In this document: piece after piece, positions 24,154 to 34,114 of the stretch
Layout: every line of letters begins with the position of its first letter
Position numbering within the stretch: position 1 is the stretch's first letter
Source of the DNA: Rhexocercosporidium sp. MPI-PUGE-AT-0058
Taxonomy: Eukaryota; Ascomycota; Leotiomycetes; Helotiales
Reading direction: 5' to 3'
DNA length: 64,000 nt
Assembly: GCA_020746875.1 (NCBI GenBank)
Contig: JAGTJL010000014.1
Coordinates: 1,984,001-2,048,000 of the forward strand
Program-made: the position numbers and the translations under genes
The notes under the pieces: model-generated
What the model saw: only the letters and a program-made list of their open reading frames with translations
The model's database searches: none
Told to the model about the DNA's origin: nothing

Positions 24154-25946
24154 TCATTTTCTTAAGCGTTGCGATAGTATTATTTGTCTTCCTCCTCGGG
24201 TGGTCCTCGGCATTACTTCCTCCTCTTCAGCCGGTAACTCGCTCTTAATTGCCTTATATGAGCCCAAACTGTTGAAAATATTACTCCCGACCTTTAAGAT
24301 AACGGTACGAGACTTTTTAGAGGTCTTAGCTACTTGATTAGCTGCTTTTTTAGCGTTAGAAGCAGCTTTCCTAGCAGCTTACTGCTCTAACGAGCCGGGA
24401 GGCATAGGTCTGTGGTCTACAGGCTATTTAGCGAGGTTGTTCCAGGCTCTGAAAACACAAAATCGGCGACTTTACTCAACGATATCTCAACGACGGCATA
24501 ATATCTTTGATTTAATATCCTTTAAATATTATAAAGACGAAGCTTATTTATAATTTCCTCAACTAGTATTTGTATTTATACTTTTGCCTAAAAATTCGAT
24601 CTTTGAATTTGGCTGTGAAATGCCCTGAAGCGCACAGACCCATGCCTCCCGGCTCGTAACTTGTCTCGGAGCTCTATTTTCTTCTTCATCTACGAGTCTA
24701 ACGCCTTTTAAGCGGCCTTATCTTCCTTCTCTTTATCTTTTAAAGCTTTCTTAATAGCTTTATTACTTTTATCTTGAATCTTCTTTACTACTTTAGCTTC
24801 TTTAGCTTCTTCAGCCTCCCGAAATTAATTAACCTGTCGATCTTGTGCTTCTTGGATTTCGTCCGGTCTAAACTATTGTCCAGCAGCTATATCTTTGCTT
24901 ATAAGAATTAGCTTTTTGCCTTTTTTTCTCTTTTTCTTTTTAATCCGGATAGCTTTAATTAAACCTTTTGCGCGATACTCAGTAATAGCGTAGTTAGCGG
25001 CATTCGTCTTATTCGCTTTCATTAGCTTCCGGATCATCTCTTTGCTTAAGTTCCTGTGTAAAGCATGCGTAAATCGCCGTATACTTCTAGGGGTATATAG
25101 TATTTTCGGTATAGCTAAAGCAACTGCTAAAGGACCCGGACCTGGAGGAGGAGTTCTTGTCCGCGGGGTAATAATATCTAAAACAGCAGGAGGATAAAAG
25201 TGCTATATATTAGTCTTTTTAAATGCCGAGAAGATATTATCCGGAGTGAGCGCCTTCTCTTAAGCATTCTTAAAACAGGGCTAAAAGAGGCGTTTAAATA
25301 TGCTTATAAGACTTCTATTCTTAAAAGTAATATTATTAATTTCTTGAGAATACGTAATACTTAATAGGAGAAAGCAACTAACGTCGCATAATTGCATACG
25401 CTGTATGGAATATAGAAGCAAGATTGTAAGGCATATCTTCCTCTTATCGCATTCCTTGATAAAGGTTATATTAATATAAGACGAGTGATTATTAACGATT
25501 AACAGTCTCTTGCTTTTGCTAGCCTTCTCCTGTGTATATAGATTAAACACCTTCTTAAGCTAGTTCAAGCTAAAGGCATTAAATAACTATTTATTAGGTA
25601 AGGAATTAAAGTATATTAAGTCTTTCTTATTAAAATCCTTAAGCTAAAAGTCTTGTAAATTACTCGTTTCTGCTTTATAAATTAAGGCAGGAGGAATCGT
25701 TATTCCGGCGGTATATATATAAGTAAAGAGAAAGATGAAGGATCGAGAGCCGTTTTGGATCGCATGCTTAATTCGACCAGATTTATAGTCTTCTTTTGTT
25801 ATGATTCTCTTAATCGACTATGCCAACTTAATCAAGAATTCCTTTTCATCTTAATTATATATGTTTTCGCTTGTAATATTATATTTCTTAATGCCTTTAA
25901 TAACTAAGTAAAGGACACGAGTCATTAGTTGCTGAATGCTAGACAT
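24154..25946 (-). pseudogene. pogo-type DDE transposase relic, interrupted by a MITE
   Basis: A minus-strand frame from ATG 25,946 reads as the catalytic half of a fungal pogo (DDE_1) transposase. An ENIYN.DEK segment is near 25,850. Around 25,500 lies LLIVNNHSSYINITFIKECD, corresponding to the family's DGHSSH block with the catalytic Asp changed to Asn. A Lys/Glu-rich coiled-coil tail follows, with a C-terminal TTRGGRQIILSQRLRK end and TGA at 24,154-24,156. Several TAA/TAG stops occur. The usual N-terminal CENP-B/HTH DNA-binding domain is absent upstream of the ATG. A 271-bp MITE splits the coiled-coil tail. The gene is dead. Confidence 0.85.
24388..24658. mobile_element. Tc1/mariner-type MITE inside the pogo remnant
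   Basis: Imperfect terminal inverted repeats of about 40 bp: the left begins ACGAGCCGGGAGGCATAGG, and the right is the reverse complement of ACGAGCCGGGAGGCATGGG. TA flanks both ends (24,388-24,389 and 24,657-24,658). Removing the insert with one TA restores the Lys-rich transposase tail in frame. The interior is AT-rich without coding capacity. The repeats are clearly related to those of the Tc1-like element at 52,912-54,211 (shared GTCTGTGCGCTTCAGG), so a relative of that element probably mobilised it. Confidence 0.85.
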
Positions 25947-27047
25947 TGGGAGTTGACTGTGAAAGTTGTGTTAGTTTGATATAGGGGTCACGATCTTTCA
26001 GTAGGACGAAAGAAGAGGGTTGACGAACACGAGGGTAAGGCGAGCAGAGTCTTCATTGGGTTTCCTTAGATCTTGCTCAGGCATGTCTCCTATTGGAGTT
26101 TTTGAAAGGAGCGTTCGTTAATCAATCTCGCCTCTGCGGTCTACAGAGTATATATGGCAGGTAGGTGCATGCTGATTACAGTCTTCTGAGGGGTCAGGTA
26201 GAATTTGTCCCCCAATGAGACCAAGCCGATTGATGGAGAGGGGTTTAGGTAAGGCTTGAGAAGGATTCATTCTGGCTGTGGTTTATTTCGGCAGTCTTGA
26301 GATCGAGTCGGGAAGCCTGTAAACTATGGTAAATTGAAACCGTGAAGTTTAAACTAAGCGTCTCTCAAGTTTAGTTTACATACGCCGGTTTACAATTCGA
26401 TCTTATAAACATTTGAAGAACCCAAAGGCGAGACAATAACATGCGGCTCGGCTACACGCTGAAACGGTGATCCCGGAGGAGCGCGTGTTTTCCCAGCCCC
26501 CATGCAACCCCCGATGCAGTCAGCCTGCCCCTGCGGTTTCAACAAGACATGCTATTTCCAACACGGCTTGAGTAGTTTGCACCCCCAAAGATAGATAGTA
26601 GTGATTTCTCGCTCGAGAAGAATTACGATGAGGGGCTGGAAACATGGCTTTGCTGCATTTGCGTTTCACATGGAAGAGGGTAAGCGATGGCTCGCTGTCA
26701 CCGCTCTCTTTGTCACATTACGATCAAAAGTGCAAGTAGCTCAGCGATACTGGAGCATATCATTCAATTGCACTTTGGTTTGTGTAACCTTGCTTTCAGT
26801 GTTTGCAGCCCAGAACAACTTGGTGTAGGGTTCTTAGAGATGATTGAAGTAAAGGTTTCCAGACTTTCAGCTCGCAACCTTGACACAAACATAGGATCCG
26901 GTACTACCGAATTATTCTTTTCGTGCTGCCCGTTGGCTTATAGTCCTAAGTGACATAGTTAGAACCGTAGGATCGGGAAAATATTTCCTCCTCATCTACC
27001 CTGTACCTTCCATCATGGGTTTGTTCTGGATACTTTTTACTCTGCTT
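25947..27047. other. Transition from repeat block to gene-rich DNA
   Basis: Base composition moves from AT-rich to balanced. No ATG-initiated frame with a recognisable product was found; open frames at 26,601-26,953 overlap each other and show no domain. It probably holds the end of a repeat plus the 3' flank of the HET gene. Confidence 0.4.
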
Positions 27048-29231
27048 TTACACAAACACAAGCCGTTGAAATGGATCGCCACTACACCAACGAGCAGCTA
27101 CCTCCCCATTCATCATTCCATACACATAACACGCACCCAGCAAGCGATACCCTCCATCCCCCATCATGCCATCAGAATCTCTCCTCTGTTCTACATCATT
27201 CACACGTCTCACAGCCAACGGAAAGTCACAGCCCGGGACGCAGCAGATCTCATCACCAGTCCTCAAATCTCCAGGTCCAAGTCCCATATAGCCATCACTC
27301 GTAAAGAAGAAGGTATCTTTCCGAGTCTGCGATGACTTCAAAACAGGTTCGACCAACTTGGAGTAATACGAGCCCTGCATCAGCGTAGCATCGAGATCCG
27401 ACCAAGGTAAAGAGTTTCTGGAGATTTCCCGGCCGCAGAAATGTTCGAGGACCGAGTCTTTTGTAAAATTTCGCAGCTTGATGCTGGGAGAAAGTGCGAG
27501 CCATGTAGCGAACATTTTGAGAGTGTCGGTAGTTGCTGGCATGGTTATGAGTTGGATCAACTCTCCTGCGCTCAAGTGGTCACTGAGTAGATCGTTAATG
27601 ATGTCTTCTGACTCGAGGGAATCCGATTCTGAGTCGTTTCTGTTCTCTATAGATTCACGCAGTAGTGTGGTAAATATTTCCAAAAACCCAGCTGCGTACT
27701 GGAAGAAGAGCTCCTCCTCCAGAGCGTCAGACTGTAAGCTGGGTCTCTCAGGCCCAAGCCCCGTCGAGCTTCTGATGAGGGTTCGGAACAGGACCTGGAT
27801 CATAGGAACATCCGAAAGGCAGGGCGGTAGGGTTCGGTCTGATAGCATGGCAAGATCGAGCCATCCTTCGAAGGTTTCCCAGATGGATGTAGTCCAGTTC
27901 CGAGTCTCTGAGATCTGAGCACAGATTACGCCGTTCAGAGCCAGTGTTTTGGACGTAGCTTGCACTTCTGGACTGAGCCTCCATTCGGAGATCTTAAAAT
28001 ATGGCGAAGGGTCCTCAAGTGGTGAAGCTATCCCTGGCATGCCCCCGAATTCTGGGACCCAGCTAGGAGTAGTGTCCCCTAGGTGGGAACGAGTACCGAC
28101 AAGACCCAAGACATTCAAGCCAACAGACGAGCTAGTCAGGAATGCAAGGGTCATTTCAGTAAACAGCTGACCAGGAGACATGGAATAATCAATAGTGATC
28201 GGGATCTCGGGATGCTCAATAAGACCAAGAAGACCATAGATCATGTCCAATGGATTGGTAGATTTACGCTGTCCCTCTAAATTGATCAGTTCCCATAGGG
28301 AGAAGTGCACCGCTCCCGAAGCAGATTGACCATGTCTTAAGCTGATGAGAGTCTCCACCGGAAGAGATATACATTTTGAGATGTCCTCAAGTTCGCCTTT
28401 ACTCAAGACGTGAACAGCGCCGTAAACCTCGAGGTGTTTCAAGCCCTCCACCACACTTCGGAACATCGCATACTCAATCTCGTCCGTCTCAGTGAACAGA
28501 ACAAGGTCCTGCGCAAGCACAAACTCCTGCACTATCCAAATACGACTCCAATACGGGTTCAAACCCAGAAAGTCTGCCAGCGCAGCATACTCAGCAGGAT
28601 CAAAGCCATCTCCGCTTAGTTGCTTGCCCAGGTAGGGTCCAATCTCTTGTTGGTAGACCTCCTCCATTTTCAGTGCTAGATCAGAAGGCATGTATTCTAA
28701 CTGCGTGACGTCAACTCCTTGACTTGCCATCATAGTCGCCATGGCAGCTTGCGCACGATCTTGAGACTCATCCAATGCAACAGCCCATCTCTTGATCAGC
28801 TTGCAAGCGAGCGCGTCACGTTGGCCACGACTCTCGCCGTCTCCCAGCCACACCAAAGTTTTTCTAGCTTGGACGTAGATGTCTCGCATTAGAGGCAGTT
28901 GCTGATTCTTGTCTTCGAAGCTGAGCTGATTGATGCATACTGCATCTACCCAGAGCGGATCCTCGATCCATTTCCCTTTCCATTTCGCTCTGAATGCACG
29001 GAGTGCGGAAGCAAGGTTCTTGGTTGCGTGGAAGGGCTGGCCGTTCACGAGTATTGCAACTGTGCTTGATGGGGATCCCCAGCAGTATGATAATGCATTG
29101 TACTGAGGCTCGGAGAGGAGGGAAACAGATGAGAGCATACACTCGATTTGAGTCGATTCGTCATTGTCCGTACTGGGCAGGATGCGAAGCAGTCGGATTT
29201 CACGTTTCTGCGAGTCCAGCGGACTGTACAT
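27048..29231 (-). CDS. HET-domain (heterokaryon incompatibility) protein
   Basis: A single-exon gene of 727 residues, ATG at 29,231, TAA at 27,048. The N-terminal HET domain is clear: YNALSYCWG at residues 44-52, LWVDAVCINQ at 93-102, and a block ending VWLGDG at about 127-132. The remaining 500 or more residues have no motif I recognise, apart from a hydrophilic Ser/Glu-rich stretch around residue 520. HET domains in filamentous ascomycetes trigger cell death on non-self recognition, often paired with a partner protein, but most family members have no assigned partner or ligand. It is the first intact gene right of the RIP block, and its upstream neighbour on the same strand is the kinase/vWA gene. 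No signal peptide or TM segment is seen. Confidence 0.92.
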   Translation of the reverse strand: MYSPLDSQKREIRLLRILPSTDNDESTQIECMLSSVSLLSEPQYNALSYCWGSPSSTVAILVNGQPFHATKNLASALRAFRAKWKGKWIEDPLWVDAVCINQLSFEDKNQQLPLMRDIYVQARKTLVWLGDGESRGQRDALACKLIKRWAVALDESQDRAQAAMATMMASQGVDVTQLEYMPSDLALKMEEVYQQEIGPYLGKQLSGDGFDPAEYAALADFLGLNPYWSRIWIVQEFVLAQDLVLFTETDEIEYAMFRSVVEGLKHLEVYGAVHVLSKGELEDISKCISLPVETLISLRHGQSASGAVHFSLWELINLEGQRKSTNPLDMIYGLLGLIEHPEIPITIDYSMSPGQLFTEMTLAFLTSSSVGLNVLGLVGTRSHLGDTTPSWVPEFGGMPGIASPLEDPSPYFKISEWRLSPEVQATSKTLALNGVICAQISETRNWTTSIWETFEGWLDLAMLSDRTLPPCLSDVPMIQVLFRTLIRSSTGLGPERPSLQSDALEEELFFQYAAGFLEIFTTLLRESIENRNDSESDSLESEDIINDLLSDHLSAGELIQLITMPATTDTLKMFATWLALSPSIKLRNFTKDSVLEHFCGREISRNSLPWSDLDATLMQGSYYSKLVEPVLKSSQTRKDTFFFTSDGYMGLGPGDLRTGDEICCVPGCDFPLAVRRVNDVEQRRDSDGMMGDGGYRLLGACYVYGMMNGEVAARWCSGDPFQRLVFV

Positions 29232-29899
29232 GGCGGCTGCTGCTTCTGTATCAGGATGAGAATTAGTTCGTGGATGTTATTGTTCTTGTGTGTTGGGAAG
29301 AATGGGAACTTCGTTGTTTCAGCATATCTCGCTTACTGTTCACAGGCACCTGGACGCTGCCAGACGCCTATGTCGGTTGTTGATAGGCTCCCTAGCCGAA
29401 GACGCTACTGGACAAGCTTCCCCCTAAAAGTTGACGCTAAGATCAAATTGAAAACTCAACCTCAACTCATTCAGTTTCTTGATGTACCACAGTCCGCTGC
29501 AATTTTCCAGTGATAGCATTGATGCTGATCCTGCGTGCAAGAACTATTTTGACGTGCAGTCTAACAGCACTAGTGAGCGTGTCCCCATCTCAGGTGTTCA
29601 GCAAAGACTTGCTTGGTCCACAAAATCAAAAGCTTGATTGAACCAAATGCTTCTGAGTAGCAGTCATTACGGCGGACCACAAATGAAGCAGTTGTCTGAG
29701 TCACTGCTAAATCCATCTATTTGCAAGTTCTGCATTAACGTTGCTGCACTTTTTGTTCAATCCAATTGTTCTCCGTCAAAACACCGAACTCCCCCGATGG
29801 TATATTCCGCATTTTCCGCCGTTACACCCAATCAAAGCAAACTCCTTGTGCAAATTACATTACATATTAAAAGCCCCTTCTCAGTAGAGCTCACTTTGG
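29232..29899. other. Intergenic, HET promoter side
   Basis: The 5' flank of the HET gene and the 3' flank of the kinase/vWA gene (both minus strand). Open frames here have no recognisable product. Nothing else seen. Confidence 0.5.
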
Positions 29900-32800
29900 C
29901 TAAGGCCGGTTCTTGTTCCGTTGCGAGGACTCCGACGGTGGAAATGGCCTCGCAGCACCCCACGCCCTGAGAGTGTGTTGAGACATGTCAGTATCGGTCC
30001 TTGGTGGAGGCGTGAAAGGCCCTTGACTGCTGGAGCTTGAGTGTAATGATCGATTCGGCGACGACAGTCCCGGTGTACTGGGGCTTGTAGCATATTGTAG
30101 TCGTTCTGGCGACTCGACAAGCTGGAGCTCATTTGCGTCGCCGTCGTAATTTTCAACCAAGCTCCCCAGGAGCATCTTATAAACATCACCATTAGAAGGT
30201 TCCGTATCGATGACGTCTCTGATATCGATTATTAGTCAACTTCCATAATGCTTCGAGAAGTCACTCACGGAATTCCTCTATCCTTGAGGTTGTCATCTAA
30301 GTGCTTTAGTCGGGCAGTTGCTGCTTCATCTGTACCAAACTGGATGAACTCGATGCTGACGCGTCGTGGCACCACATTATTTGGGAGGTCTCTAACTTTC
30401 TTGATGAAAGTTACGATCTGTTCGCTGACCTCTTCTTTGTTCTTGACGCCCTCCCAAAGGCCGTCGGTGAGGACTATAATGGTCATGGCTTTCCTCGTGT
30501 TCCCGAGGTACTTTTCGAATAGATGGCCCAGTGGTACTCGAATATCTGTCGCAGCTGAAGCCGTCGGCGTTGCAGACTCGTGTCTCATAGCGTTGGTGAA
30601 TGCAGAAGACCTCCTTTCTGCCATCAATCTATGGTTGCCCAGGGTAAAATGAAGATCGGGTCCATTAGGGTCCTGCCCCTCAGCTTTCTTGACCAGCACC
30701 TCTAGCAAGTTTGTTGCTTCATCCCAGTGCGGAATCATCGTCGTCGCATTATCTACCAGAAACACCTTCAACTAATTTTTAGTCTTTGACACCAAACGAT
30801 AATCCTGGGGAAACTTACCAAGTCTCGATTGCCAAGGTGACTGCTGAGGACTTTATCTCTAGTGTCTTTCCCCAAAGCCTTCTTTAAATTGCCAAACAGG
30901 CCTCTAGTACCCCTCTTCTCTTTCTCCAATTGTTGTTTTGCTTGGAACACGTTCTGCGGAGGTGCTCGGAGATTCCCGTGTTGATTTGAGGCACCGGTGC
31001 CTTTTCGCGGCGGCGTAGTGTTCATGTTTACAGAACTCGCCATTTGACTTGTTTGAGCAAGTTCATAAGGCGAAGATTGATGATAAATCGGCAGACCTAG
31101 AGAACTTTCCTCAAAAATGCTTCTTCGCGAATCGTGTATTGCATCCGATCCCAAAGTCTGAGTATCTTCCAAATTATGGGATTCGTCGAGCCGCGGTGAT
31201 TCCGGAGACGGTTTATAGTACGTCGATCGGTGTGTTGTTTTCATCATTGGAACTCCAAGACGGGCCGATTTTTCGCTGCGGCGGTGCGAATTGGATGAAG
31301 CTCCTTCTGATGGGCTCTTAGGAGGGAGCGTTGCCGGGACCGAGCTATCAAGCTGACAGAGTGCAGTTTTGATAAGCTGGGGTATCTCGATCATAAGTTC
31401 CGATTGTACTTCTTTACTCGTTCCTAGGATGAACTTTAGCTCGTCACACAATCTTCCTGCGCTTAGTCTTTTCGTAGGATCTCCCAGTAGCATATGAGTA
31501 TCGACTAGGTCGAGGACCAAGCTGGTGACCGTGTCAGTCTTGCGCAATATCATGCGCAATGTCTTATGCCAACTTGTGACTGCTTGAAGGACCACATGCT
31601 CGTCGTGAAAACAATCATGTGTGGCTGTAGTATCAGCAGAAGTATCCGTTCTATCTTGTAAATCTTGCTGGTACTTCCTCACTGCTTCTCTTCGAAGTTC
31701 CGCATATTGAAGAATTCCTTGATGACCAAGTGCGACCCAAGTTGCGGCGATCGAAAAGACACAACCTAATGACCAGATGTCGATGGTTTGGTGCACAACA
31801 TTGGATGATCTCCGCCTGCTTGGATGGCATTCGGGTGCTCCTTGTTCGAAATTCAGTGACGCTCCAGGTTAAATTTTTATTGTCTGCGGGGAAATACCGA
31901 ACGTCTCTGTTCCCCCAAGGACTTCGCCCATTGGTACATCATCAGTCTTTCGGACAAAGTGGGCAAACCCTGGGTCCGCTAGTTTGAATTTTCCGTGAAC
32001 ACTGAGGATGTTGTCGGGCTTGATATCGGCATGCCAACTGGAGCAGCATTAGTAATGTCACTTCCAGAGATAGTTCAAAGTTACTTACCCATAGTAATGT
32101 TCTGCCAGCTCTCCCTTTCCATATTCAAGATTATGAACGCCTTCGATGGCATCACCAACCTCAAACAGATCTTCCCAGAATCCCAAGATCTCGTCTGCGA
32201 ATACTGGTGGTAATCGCTCCAAAAAATATTCATCCAAGTCCAAATCCCCATACTCAAGGAGGATATTCCACGTTTTCTCCATACCTTCCGACTCTACGTG
32301 CGAGGCTTGTTCTGAGAAGCTTGAGAGAGGGTCACAAACGTGCGAATACCAGCCAAGATATCCCACCATACCTTCTTGATCTCTGAGGCCGGAGAAAGCC
32401 CTCCGTTCGTTCTCGAAGAGATCGTAGTTATCGCGATGAAATGTTTTTAGTGCAAATTGGCAACGCTAACCAGGAGTGTCAGTCGCCGTTTGTGTGCGAG
32501 ATGAGATGCTTGACTTACGAATCCAAAGCTATCTTCTTTGCTGTCATATTTGACAGCACTCCGTTTGAGGTCGGGCGATACAAATTCTTCCTGAACCTCA
32601 ATCAAGTATATGCCCGTTGCGCTACCCCCCTTGTCGTTGATCCTCTGCTTTTGACAAATTGGCATTATGTATTTCTCGTCGAAATTCTTGCTCATGTCCA
32701 TTGACAGGTCGACAGGGCAGAAACTCCACTGTTTCGCGTGGAATTTTTGGGCTAGATTTCTCGCTTCTGCATTCTCCAGACCCAGCCCCATTCTCATGAT

Positions 32801-33181
32801 AGTAGCATGGAGTTCGTCGAGATTTGATACGGGGAGGCGCGAGTCTTCGATACCGCTGTTCTGGAATTTATGCACGAGATGTCCTAGCTGCAGGTCAAGC
32901 AGTATGCTGAAGACTCGTAGGCATCCCCTCGATAATTGCGAGGCAGAGATGGGTCCGAAAGGGCCTTCGCTGTTGGCATAGACAGCGTGGTGAAGGCGTT
33001 CTACCTGGGTCATACCATGGCCATCCCATGAACCCTTCCACCACTTTATAAGACTGTGCACCAACACGAATGGTTTGGCTCCATCGTATGTCGGCGCCAC
33101 TGTCATGCGTTTCAGCGATAGCTTGAAGGCGCGGAACGCTGCATTTCGATCGAAACTGAGGTTGGGTCTGGCTGTTTGCAT
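29900..33181 (-). CDS. Protein kinase fused to a vWA domain
   Basis: Six exons by splice consensus: 32,519-33,181, 32,089-32,465, 31,898-32,037, 30,819-31,840, 30,269-30,771 and 29,900-30,218; total 1,007 codons plus stop, introns 47-57 bp. Residues 1-220 form an N-terminal region typical of a fungal kinase group. The kinase domain has FALK with Lys228, an alpha-C Glu near 241, HADIKPDN at 349-356 (Asp351), DPG in place of DFG at 368-370, APE at 395-397, and DIWSLGCVFS. A Ser/Pro-rich linker follows (about 500-730). The vWA domain starts near 735: the MIDAS-like DNATT begins at Asp741 and a TDG motif follows. A Ser/Pro tail ends the protein. Catalytic Lys and Asp are present, so activity is plausible. 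The ATG at 33,181 is the first in frame; a GTG at 33,217 is not a likely eukaryotic start, but a missed 5' exon is possible. Confidence 0.85.
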
Positions 33182-34114
33182 ATCGAGAGAGGAGGGAGCG
33201 ACGTCTTCTCCAACCACAAGGCTACGGGCTGGCGAGTTGAGTGAGGGAAGGCTGCGACTTTGGCCACACCTTGATGGAGCATGCTAAGGTTGTCCGAACT
33301 GCAAAAGATGGCAATTTCTGCTCTTTGACGAAGAGTGAAATCGCAGACTCGATTCGAGGTGTAAGCAGTTGGAAAGGAAGGGTATCTTCGCATGGGGAAA
33401 TGGTTGGGGGATTCAGAGCTGAGAGCTAAGAGCTTGCAGCATGGCATCAAGGCTAGCGAATCACAATGCCTTGTACACCGTCAAGACGGCTGGGAAAGCC
33501 ATCGATCGACCTTCTCAGCTTCTGCTTTCGCCACCATCCCCGGAGGAGATACTGCTTTGAACGAATGAGTTCGCGACAAGCTGCTTGCGCAATTCGAAGC
33601 GACACAAGCAACGGACTAGAGCATCGGCTGTGCTTATACTTTGAGCCAAGCTGCGTGAATAGATCTCACATGCGGCTTGACCCGCAGTGGCATGCTTTAC
33701 GAGCCCCAGCCAAGCTTGATTGATGGGCGGGGTATTTCTGACTGGCTCCATACTACAACGGCAAGGCATACGGAGTAGTGGGGTGTGGCAACGGGGAGCC
33801 GGAAACAGGTACGAACCCTGAGCAAAACATCATCTCACTCATACAAGACAAGGGGAGGCTTGCAGGAGTCAGTACTACGCTGTAATTCTATGATCTCTAA
33901 CCCACCAAGCGAAATGAAGTAAATAGATACAGTTATAATACATGGTCAAAATCGCCACCGCGTTGCATCAAAGATCAGTTGTTCTCTTCCCTTTTTTTTA
34001 ATGGACCTCAGCATCGCAACATTGCCGAGTCGTAAACAGATGCCGGAGAGGGGCAACCTGAATCTTCCTGCTCGCCGCTCGTACCAAACTTGCCTCTAAA
34101 GCGACCGTCGGGTC
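33182..34114. other. Intergenic, kinase/vWA promoter side
   Basis: Overlapping open frames on both strands (33,241-33,769) show no domain. A missed first exon of the kinase gene could lie within 33,285-33,450. Otherwise nothing seen. Confidence 0.4.

Larger units (their letters stand above)
1..26000. other. AT-rich RIP-type repeat block
   Basis: A continuous stretch dominated by A and T, made of broken transposon reading frames with no intact host gene. Frames recognisable as retroelement or transposase proteins are interrupted almost only by TAA and TAG (sometimes TGA), the products of C-to-T change at CAA, CAG and CGA and of G-to-A change at TGG. The two LTRs of element B differ only by transitions. 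This matches repeat-induced point mutation in Pezizomycotina. The AT bias fades between about 25.9 and 26.6 kb, where gene-like composition begins. Confidence 0.9.

Noticed and set aside
27015..27335. 106-codon plus-strand frame over the HET 3' end
   Set aside because: Antisense shadow of the HET gene with Ser/His-rich low-complexity translation.
28540..28580. GGTTCAAACCC resembling a tRNA T-arm
   Set aside because: It lies inside the HET coding frame and has no matching acceptor or D-arm; no tRNA was found elsewhere in the window.
33112..33450. 112-codon minus-strand frame over the start of the kinase gene
   Set aside because: Out of register with the kinase; composition is not protein-like and no splice join gave a better model, though a first exon here cannot be excluded.
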